From Lamellibrachia columna (Eukaryota > Annelida > Polychaeta > Sabellida > Siboglinidae): 64,000 nucleotides of DNA. Under the pieces are notes generated by a model. The model was not told where the DNA came from. It saw nothing but the letters and a program-made list of their open reading frames with translations, and did not search any database. The position numbers and the translations under genes are program-made. Where the stretch lies: contig OY759273.1 in the NCBI GenBank assembly GCA_963662155.1, positions 375,501 through 439,500 on the forward strand, given 5' to 3'. Positions 24,001-34,800 of the stretch are shown in pieces (within the stretch, counting starts at the first letter, position 1; every line of letters starts with the position of its first letter).

Positions 24001-27000
24001 CCTGCTATCTGCAGGAGACATTTGCGGTTTCGTTGGCATTGAAAGAGTTTCAATCTGGTAACAATTGGAATAGCAATCCGGAAATATGCTGTTTTTGCCC
24101 CGGTGTCCCCTACACTTATTTGTTATCTTGTGATCTTATGGAATCTGCTTATAGTGTCAAACCTCCACTCTATAATATAATAATAACGTGTATGGCGCCT
24201 ATAAGCATAATCGTGAACAGGGATGCATAAAAGTCATTATCACAACGAGGGACAACCGAAGATTTATGGTGAAGTGCAATTTGGAATAAATGAATCTTGG
24301 TATAATTATTTGTTATTATATAATCCTGACAAAGCTAATTTTGTCACAGAAATTACAATGAAACACGATTCAGCTGAAAACCCAGTGATGATGACATTTT
24401 GTGCAGTTTTTACTTTATAAATAACCCAGTTGCCATGGTAGTGCGTGTCAGTAGAATTTGCTGCCGTGGTTTATAGCTAGCTATGCTCAAAGTAGCCTTT
24501 GAAGTGTCTAATCTGGGCCAAATCTTGCCAGCGACTTTTGTGATATGTACAGCTAATCAACATGGCATGACATTATGTGTGTGTGTGCATGCGTTTATGT
24601 GTCTGTGTGTGCATGCATGCTTGCTTGCGTGAGTGCGTGCGTGTTTTCGATACTGGAGAGACTGACTTTGTATGAGCTGTGGTGAAAACATGTTTCACCT
24701 GGCCCAAGACATGCAGTAGTATCATCATATCATCATGTGGTATCATCATATCATCATGTGGGATCATCATATCATCATGTGGTATCATCAGATCATCATG
24801 TGGTATCATCATGTGGTATCATCATGTGGTATCATCATGTGGTATCATCATATCATCATGTGGTGTCATCATGTGGTATCATCATGTGGTATCATCATAT
24901 CACGTGAGTTGATATAATTATGATCATGACTCAGAATGACATGGAAGTGGATGTAAAACAGTTGAGTTTTATTTGCTAATAATATCATGAATAGATGAAA
25001 TTCATAATTTAGTTGCGTAAATCTCGCGAGGTCGTGCTAAAATTTATTCGCTGTCACATACTATCTGCTTGGTGTATCTGCGCGAGCCGGTAGTTGACAT
25101 CAATTAATGAATGACATAAACATACAACTACACTAATAGGTACTGCAGTTTCTGCCATAAAATACTAATGTTCACGTGCAAAAGCGGCATTTTTGTCATG
25201 AACCATTTTCCCTGGCTGGCCCTGATGAAGCAGAACCTGGTAAAACACGAAATCAGCCATCCAAAGACCCTAGGGCCGTCCAGTGACCCTAGGGCCGTCC
25301 AAAGACCCTAGGGCCGTCCAATGACCCTAGGGCCGTCCAATGACCCTAGGGCCGTCCAATGACCCTAGGGCCGTCCAAAGACCCTAAGGCTGTCCAAAGC
25401 AGAGATGGATGAGTGAAGACTCTAGGACTGTCCAAAGCAGAGATGGATGAGTGAAGACTCTAGGACTGTCCAAAGCAGAGATGGATGAGTGAAGACTCTA
25501 GGACTGTCCAAAGCAGAGATGGATGAGTGAAGACTCTAGGACTGTCCAAAGCAGAGATGGATGAGTGAAGACCCTAGGGCCGTCCAAAGCAGAGATGGAT
25601 GAGTGAAGACTCTAGGACTGTCCAAAGCAGAGATGGATGAGTGAAGACTCTAGGACTGTCCAAAGCAGAGATGGATGAGTGAAGACCCTAGGGCCGTCCA
25701 AAGCAGAGATGGATGAGTGAAGACTCTAGGACTGTCCAAAGCAGAAATGGATGAGTGAAGACCCTAGGGCCGTCCAAAGCAGAGATGGATGAGTGAAGAC
25801 TCTAGGACTGTCCAATGCAGAGATGGATGAGTGAAGACCCTAGGGCCGTCCAAAGCAGATATGGATGAGTGAAGACTCTAGGACTGTCCAAAGCAGAGAT
25901 GGATGAGTGAAGACTCTAGGACTGTCCAAAGCAGAGATGGATGAGTGAAGACTCTAGGACTGTCCAAAGCAGAGATGGATGAGTGAAGACTCTAGGACTG
26001 TCCAAAGCAGAGATGGATGAGTGAAGACCCTAGGGCCGTCCAAAGCAGAGATGGATGAGTGAAGACTCTAGGACTGTCCAAAGCAGAGATGGATGAGTGA
26101 AGACCCTAGGGCCGTCCAAAGCAGAGATGGATGAGTGAAGACTCTAGGACTGTCCAAAGCAGAGATGGATGAGTGAAGACTCTAGGACTGTCCAAAGCAG
26201 AGATGGATGAGTGAAGACCCTAGGGCCGTCCAAAGCAGAGATGGATGAGTGAAGACTCTAGGACTGTCCAAAGCAGAGATGGATGAGTGAAGACTCTAGG
26301 ACTGTCCAAAGCAGAGATGGATGAGTGAAGACTCTAGGACTGTCCAAAGCAGAGATGGATGAGTGAAGACCCTAGGGCCGTCCAAAGCAGAGATGGATGA
26401 GTGAAGACTCTAGGACTGTCCAAAGCAGAGATGGATGAGTGAAGACCCTAGGGCCGTCCAAAGCAGAGATGGATGAGTGAAGACTCTAGGACTGTCCAAA
26501 GCAGAGATGGATGAGTGAAGACCGGACATGCCAAATCTACCGGTTTTCCCGGTAGACTACCGGTTTTTCACCTCTTCTACCGGTCTACCGGTCGGTAGAA
26601 CATTTCTACCGGTTTTTGCGATTTTGGGGGATATTTTCCTCATTTTATCCGTAAAATCGGTACCGTTGAGTGAAAAATCTCGACTTTCCGTCAGCCTCGA
26701 TTCCAATGATATCGCAGCTACGTGCCATCATGATCTCTGCTATATAAATATAGCAAGTATAACTCCCCGCCATCTACAATTTTTAATCATTGATCGCTAG
26801 TTTCGCTATGGCACGATGAAGCGTGCCTCGGCGGCTAAGCCGCGGGCACCGCCTAAGTCTAAGAAGGCGAAGTATGCCAACGCATACAAGGTTGCCTTCG
26901 AGGCCGATTTTCCGTGGGTCGGAAAAAGTTCGCGATCGACGAACCATGCCGTTTTCCATTTTGTGCAATCGGTACTTTTCCATTGCGTCTGTCCATTTAG

Positions 27001-30000
27001 GCAATTGATTATGATTACTGAATGTACATTATTACTTAGTAGTCATTATAAAAAATGGTTGACTGTTAGTGTTATACACCACTTATGGAGTAACGAGGAA
27101 TGCACTATTGCAGTAATGGCGGATTGGTGGCTATGCCTACGGCTACGGCTACGAATTTCTTTTGCCTTTTGCCTTGAACGTCCAAAGCAGAGATGGATGA
27201 GCGAAGACCCTAGGGCCGTCCAAAGCTAACCTGGCTGGCCCTAATGAAGCAGTACCTGGTAAAACACGAAATCAGCTAGAAGCGAGCTAAGGAACTGGCA
27301 CAGGTTCGGGTCTGGTGGAGGTCTTTTAAGTGGAGGATAACTGCAGCGATGCACCCCACGTATGGAAGCTGAAGGATGGTGTCCCACTTTTGTGCATAAA
27401 AACACACAAATGTTGTATAATTTTTTTATGACCTAAACACTGACTATAAACAAAAAGCCTCAGGCATTCCCAGGAAAATCTCTTTAGCTTTTATTGATTA
27501 TACTGGCAGAAGTTATTTGTTTAAGCAGCACATTTTAAGACAACAGGTATAGGGCTGATTCTGTCCCGGCTATCTTCATTCTACTGGCCGATGTTATTTG
27601 TTTAAGCGGCACATTTTAAGTATGTATGTCTGTACATGTGTAATTACAAGCTTACAGATAAATTATCTTGCACCTAAAGTTGGGTGTTTACCCAAGTAGC
27701 AATTGATGTATTGAGATGATTTTCTGTTGCAGCTCTCCAGAAGGCAACTCTGGGGTAAGTGAACACTTTCAGTCTCTACGTGGAGGTTGACTTACACATG
27801 ACCCAACTGGTCCACCAGCAGTGTCTTCAGTAGTTGGGTCCAATATATGGCCAGTTGAGTCCAATAAATGGTCTGTAATGTGCCTCACCTGGTCAATTTA
27901 CATATTTTACAAGTTGACTGTCTAATTAATCTCTTCTACAAGTGGCCCATTTGAGTCAGTATTTTTTATCCCAGGTTACCTGGCACGGCCAAAGCATTTT
28001 GTTTTAAATTTGTTCAGTCAGACGACAAACAGAATTATGAATTCCTGTTTGAAATGTTGCCAGTCACTCAGTCAGGCTGCACACAGAATAATGAATGCCT
28101 GTTTGAAATGTTGCCAGTCACTCAGTCAGGCTGCACACAGAATAATGAATGCCTGTTTGAAATGTTGCCAGTCACTCAGTCAGCCTGCACACAGAATAAT
28201 GAATGCCTGTTTGTAATGTTGCCAGTCACTCAGTCAGGCTGCACACAGAATAATGAATGCCTGTTTGAAATGTTGCCAGTCACTCAGTCAGCCTGCACAC
28301 AGAATAATGAATGCCTGTTTGAAATGTTGCCAGTCACTCAGTCAGGCTGCACACAGAATAATGAATGCCTGTTTGAAATGTTGCCAGTCACTCAGTCAGC
28401 CTGCACACAGAATAATGAATGCCTGTTTGAAATGTTGCCAGTCACTCAGTCAGCCTGCACACAGAATAATGAATGCCTGTTTGAAATGTTGCCAGTCACT
28501 CAGTCAGGCTGCACACAGAATAATGAATGCCTGTTTGAAATGTTGCCAGTCACTCAGTTAGGCTGCACACAGAATAATGAATGCCTGTTTGAAATGTTGC
28601 CAGTCACTCAGTCAGGCTGCACACAGAATAACGCCAGTCATCATCATGTGTTGTGTCTGCTATTGCTATTTGTTTTCCTCTAGGCTGACATTAGTGGAGT
28701 TGTGATTGTAGTGTTCTATGGTGCCGCCACCTAGTGGATTATCTGGAACCTGAGTTGTATGTCCCCTACACTACATGTGATGAACTCTTGTTGTTTCACA
28801 TGGCCTACACTATGGGGGGAACCCAGAGCTACCAAGTGAACTCTTGTTGTTTCACATGGCCTACACTATGGGGAGAACCCAGATCTACCAAGTTAACTCT
28901 TGTTGTTTCAAATGGCCTACACTATGGGGGGAACCCAGAGCTACCAAGTGAACTCTTGTTGTTTCACATGGCCTACACTATGGGGGGAACCCAGAGCTAC
29001 CAAGTGAACTCTTGTTGTTTCACATGGCCTACACTATGGGGAGAACCCAGATCTACCAAGTTAACTCTTGTTGTTTCAAATGGCCTACACTATGGGGAGA
29101 ATCCAGAACTACCAAGTGAACTCTTGCGTGTTTCACATGGCCTACACTATGGGGAGAACCCAGAACTACCAAGTGAACTCTTTTTACTAAATACTTTTTA
29201 CTGGTAACGAAGTAGTTTTATCTAAAGTAACGCAACGTTTTACATTTTACCCAGAACTACCAAGTGAACTGTGGGGGGAACCCAGAACAACCAAGTGAAC
29301 TCTTGTTGTTTCACATGGCCTACACTGTGGGGGGAACCCAGAACTACCAAGTGAACTCTTGTTGTTTCACATGGCCTACACTGTGGGGAGAACCCAGAAC
29401 TACCAAGTGAACTCTTGTTGTTTCACATGGCCTACACTGTGGGGAGAACCCAGAACTACCAAGTGAACTCTTGTTGTTTCACATGGCCTACACTGTGGGG
29501 AGAACCCACAACTACCATGTGTCACACATTTGGCGTGAAACTCCTGCATTTGGCTTCCATCCATTCCTTCCACTATCTGTAAATCTTATGCATGTTGGCC
29601 ATTTCAATCAATAATTAATACAAATATTATTTCCAGTTTCATGTTGATACACTGGTATATTATTTCCATATATGTGTTGATTTATGTTATTTCCATTAAT
29701 TTCCGCTGATAGTACAGAGCGTCCAGTTTGTTAAATTTATTGTCAGTGATATCCCGTTCAGATTCGTTCATGAGTTGGTGCTATGGCAGTACTAATTAGG
29801 GGTCTATATGGCATCATTTATAAAGATAGAGATAATGAAATGTGTGTCAGTTCATCAATGTTTTGCAGTGTGTAAAAGAAGCCTGTTGTCCCCGGTAGAA
29901 ATTTCAATGACTAGAAGTGCTGACACCTGTTGGGAAACTGGACACCCTTTTCCCGAGTTTGGATCCGCCCTTGATCTCAGGCATGATCTCAGGCATGATC

Positions 30001-31579
30001 TTGGCAGCCGTGTGAACCCGTGAGGGGTTACTCTAGAATGTTTGACACGCGAGGCTGGCTTGTAACACATAATACATGTTTGTCAACACAACTTGGCAGC
30101 CGTGTGAACCCGTGAGGGGTTACTCTAGAATGTTTGACACGCGAGGCTGGCTTGTAACACATAATACATGTTTGTCAACACAACTTGGCAGCCGTGTGAA
30201 CCCGTGAGGGGTTACTCTAGAATGTTTGACACGCGAGGCTGGCTTGTAACACATAATACATGTTTGTCAACACAACTTGGCAGCCGGGTGAACCCGTCAA
30301 GGTTGTTCGTCCACTGCCAGCCAGATCCTGTGCCAGGAAGGTGGTGCTTGGATGACAGTTATTTAGTTCCATTTCCAGAATTGTAAATTTGCGAACAAAC
30401 CACTGATTTGTTTCTGGTGTTGACCCAAGCAAAACCACTGATTTGTTTCTGGTGTTGACCCAAGTAAAACCACCAAGTAAGTAACTTGTGAGCTAGCAGC
30501 GGTTTTACGATGAACATAAAAAACTTAATTTTTTATTTCTTGAACAAGATTGCACTTCAAAGTGATAAGCTCCAAGTTGCAAGTGGACAAGGATGCCATT
30601 GGCTTATCGAGAGTCCAACAAATTCTTTTTGATGTGTAACCCGCCCTGATCAGAAATCTCATATTCACACTGCTAGCATTAAAACAATCAGTAGATAATG
30701 TATTCTATTAATCAATCATCCTCTGTGAGAACAAGTACTTTCTCATATCGGATTGTTCTTTTACTAATGCTCCTTGGGCAATTTTTTTCACCCCACTTTG
30801 CCTGTGTCTTTCGGAAAAGACACTAAGAGCCGTTGGTCCCTTCTATCTGGTGCCAGGGGAAGTAAAAGATCCCACAGGGAAATGGAAAAAACCTCTTGTG
30901 GACTCAGTGCACCTCATAGAGCTGGTGGTCTTGTTCTCTGAACTCACTACTACCTCCCAGTGTAGCTGTCAACTGTAGAAGGAGTATCTCATAAAGCATC
31001 AAGCTACTTTGTGGTCTATTGTTATGTGCCCCCTTTGTACCCTCTTGTTATGTACCCACTTTGTGCCCTCTTGTTTTGTGCCCCCTTTGTGGCGTCTTGT
31101 TTTGTGCTATCTAGTTCTGTGCCCCCTTTATGCCCTCTAGTTATGTGCCCACTTTGTGACCTCTTGTTCTGTGCCCACTTTGTGTTTGAAGCATATATTT
31201 CTGTCAATATTTTCGTAACCATTCAATGTATAAAAAGCTTCTATTTGTTCTCCTCTTGAACTCTTGACCTCCTGGTCTTTAGAATTGAGTTCATTCCTCG
31301 TCTGTAGAACGGAGACTCAGTAAAGAACGGCAATGCACAGACACTGCCCAGAGACCCGGAGGACACCAGCATGGGGGACACGGGGACAGGGGACATGCTT
31401 CGGGGGACAGTCTCAGTTGAGTTCGAGACAAAGGAAGGGTCGGCCAGGTTTGACAAGGACCTCAAGTTTTGCAAAGGACTATTGGCAAGTGGCGCTAACA
31501 ACTTTCAGCGTGAAATAAGGTCAAATTACAAAGCTTTGTCATTTGGAAAGGAGAACCAATGAAAGCTGTTGAACATCAA

Positions 31580-31645
<66 letters not shown>

Positions 31646-31828
31646 TATATATATATACATTGCCAGCCAACATACATACGTATATATATATATATACATA
31701 TTCATATATGTATATATACATATGTATGTTGGCTGGCAATGTGTATATATATATATATGCATATATATATGTATATATATATATATATATACATTTGTAT
31801 GTTGGCTGGCAATGTGTATATATATATA

Positions 31829-31897
<69 letters not shown>

Positions 31898-34800
31898 TTG
31901 TATGTTGGCTGGCAAGGGCAACCGAAAGGGCAGCAAAACTGTCCCCACTGTTGCAGTGAGACAGTAACGCAAAAGTGCTATCACACACACATGTGTCTGT
32001 GTGCATGTGTGTGCATGTGTGCATGTGCATCCGTGCATGCGTGTGTGTATGTCAGCTGTTGTTGATAAACAATAGGCACTAGTTTAATTCACACAGTGCA
32101 TAGGCAACAATTCACATTCTCAATTCTGCTTTACATAACAACCTCCAATAAACACAAAGAAATAATCCCAGGAATTTCATTCATGGTTGATAGCTTATAC
32201 ATAAATGACAGATAGCAACCTGACAATCAACAAGTTGGTTAACAAGTTATCAGCAACTAAGGTGCCTTCTCAAAACATCCATTATAACACACATGAAACC
32301 AATGCCATTTAGCCCCAGACATCGATCTGTGAACAACTATTCGCCAGGTAGAACTTCTACTGCCTCTATCCATGCACCCGTATCATATTTCTACTGCCTC
32401 TATCCATGCACCTGTATCATATTTCTACTGCCTCTATCCATGCACCTGTATCATATTTCTACTGCCTCTATCCATGCACCTGTATCATATTTCTACTGCC
32501 TCTATCCATGCACCTGTATCATATTTCTACTGCCTCTATCCATGCACCTGTATCATATTTCTACTGCCTCTATCCATGCACCTGTATCATATTTCTACTG
32601 CCTCTATCCATGCACCTGTATCATATTTCTACTGCCTCTATCCATGCACCTGTATCATATTTCTACTGCCTCTATCCATGCACCTGTATCATATTTCTAC
32701 TGCCTCTATCCATGCACCTGTATCATATTTCTCACCATTTGACAACAAAATCTTACTGTTTCCTTATTCTTAAATAACGCCTCCAATAATGAATTGCAAA
32801 CTTTTTGGACGATTTAGTAAAATAACCAGTTACGCAAGCACTTGTTATAATATTTTTTTTAATGTACTTAAAAAGCTAATAACTCATAAATTTTGTTGAT
32901 GTTGTATTAGAATTTCCCCCAAATTAGACATACACTGTAATACTTTGATGAGACAGTCAGGTATGTAATACTTTGATGAGACAGTCAGGTATGTAATACT
33001 TTGATGAGACAGTCAGGTATGTAATACTTTGATGAGACAGTCAGGTATGTAATACTTTGATGAGACAGTCAGGTATGTAATACTTTGATGAGACAGTCAG
33101 GTATGTAATACTTTGATGAGACAGTCAGGTATGTAATACTTTGATGAGACAGTTAGGTATGTAATACTTTGATGAGACAGTCAGGTATGTAATACTTTGA
33201 TGAGACAGTCAGGTATGTAATACTTTGATGAGACAGTCAGGTATGCTAATTAAACAACCTGTATTATCCCCTTATGTATTAGTGTAAGAAATACAACGTA
33301 CCCGTATCTCATGTGTGTAAATAAACCATAGATAAAATGTAAATAAACCACTATATTTAATTACCATGCTTAGTTACAACTTCATCGTTTCATTACAGTT
33401 ATGATGGCATAAATATGTCTCACATATGTAGACCTATAAAAGTTGTGCTCTGATGTGTTCACTTGTTATAACTGCAGACTGAATACTTGATGAATGTTTA
33501 TGTAACGTGTTATTTAACCCATTAGAGTCCGCAAAGGCCGCGGCCGGCCGTTCTGTGCAGTCCTGGAACAGCCGCCACCGGCCACATACAGAACCCTCTA
33601 TTAAAAAAAATCCTGGCGATTAACTACTGAACTAAACAGTACCAAATTTTTACACACCCTAGTGGATACATTTTGCAACAACATTAACTCGTTACGTGCA
33701 TGTGTTGCCCTTTTGGAAATCTTGATTTTCATCGGTTTTGTTCACGCCATCTCGAAAATTTTTATTTCTATATGATAAAATATGGTGTAACCTGAAAAAT
33801 AACCACAAGAATTTCATAATTTTTTCAGTGTTGCAAAGCTAAAATATATAGCTTCTTCGCTGGGTTGCAAGGGTTATAGCAGGGGTCACTGTCAAATGTC
33901 AGTCGCAAGGTAGAATAACTTTCAAAGTTTTAACAAACTTACTATTTTGTCTTTGCAAATTGTGAACAAATGTCAACATTTTATTAATATATCCTATTTC
34001 TATGTGTACAGGCAGGTGGAGAAATTACTACTCTTCAAAATAAACACAACTTGTAATTGTCAATATTGAATAGTTTTTTCTACATATTTCTAAACACAAG
34101 GAAGTAAAATCGCTCAAAATTTGCCAGAAATCCTGGGAACAGGGGAATATGTTTTTATAAAATGCTGGGGCCTAATGGGTTAATTACACTAGTGTTTACG
34201 GTACCGTTGCCTACAACTAAAATATGTTTGTTTCCTAAAAAAAATAACAAATATTTGTCTGATTATACATTACGTAGACATTAAATAGATCTTGTTCTGT
34301 TGCCCATGTCTAGGAGTTCAAGAACACAGAGAGTATCAAGACCATCTCAATACCCATCATCAATGACAACCAGTACGAGGCTGATGTTGACTTCTATGTG
34401 ACTCTGAAGAATGCCCGCGGATTAGATGCTTCAGTCGGTGACCCCAACATTGCTAGAGTGACCATCATTGATGACGACGGTAAGATCATGGCAACATTTT
34501 AAACATTCTTGTGTAAATTCACAGCGATGTATTTAATAACCAACAGACGAGGCTTTCTAAACAGATGAGCCCTCCTCTGTGCGCATTCTTGTCTTTTTTC
34601 ATAGTCTCCAGTTCCTGAGGATATAGATGCCATAGAAGTTAATTATTATTGTGAATGTCGACCAGCAACAGAGAACACCAAACCTACCCTACTCGTTAGT
34701 GGAAGGATGTGTAATAACAACAGATATATAAATAAATGTTTATAGATATTGATTACCAGTTAAGGTTGACTTTTGCAGTCTTGCATGAATGTTCAATACA

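Larger units (their letters stand above)
25396..27222. repeat. Array, 38 bp x about 30, two monomer types; interrupted at 26523-27178
   Basis: The monomer is AGCAGAGATGGATGAGTGAA then GACTCTAGGACTGTCCAA (type A) or GACCCTAGGGCCGTCCAA (type B). The last copies resume at 27179 after an inserted element. A near-identical about 46-bp sequence (CTGGCTGGCCCTGATGAAGC and GGTAAAACACGAAATCAGC) flanks the array on both sides (25210 and 27229). Confidence 0.95.

Noticed and set aside
28054..28683. 209-codon plus-strand ORF with an 18-residue repeat
   Set aside because: It is the 54-bp minisatellite read through; there are no splice or start signals and no domain.
31526..32065. ORFs of alternating Tyr and Ile on both strands
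   Set aside because: Pure (AT)n microsatellite translation.
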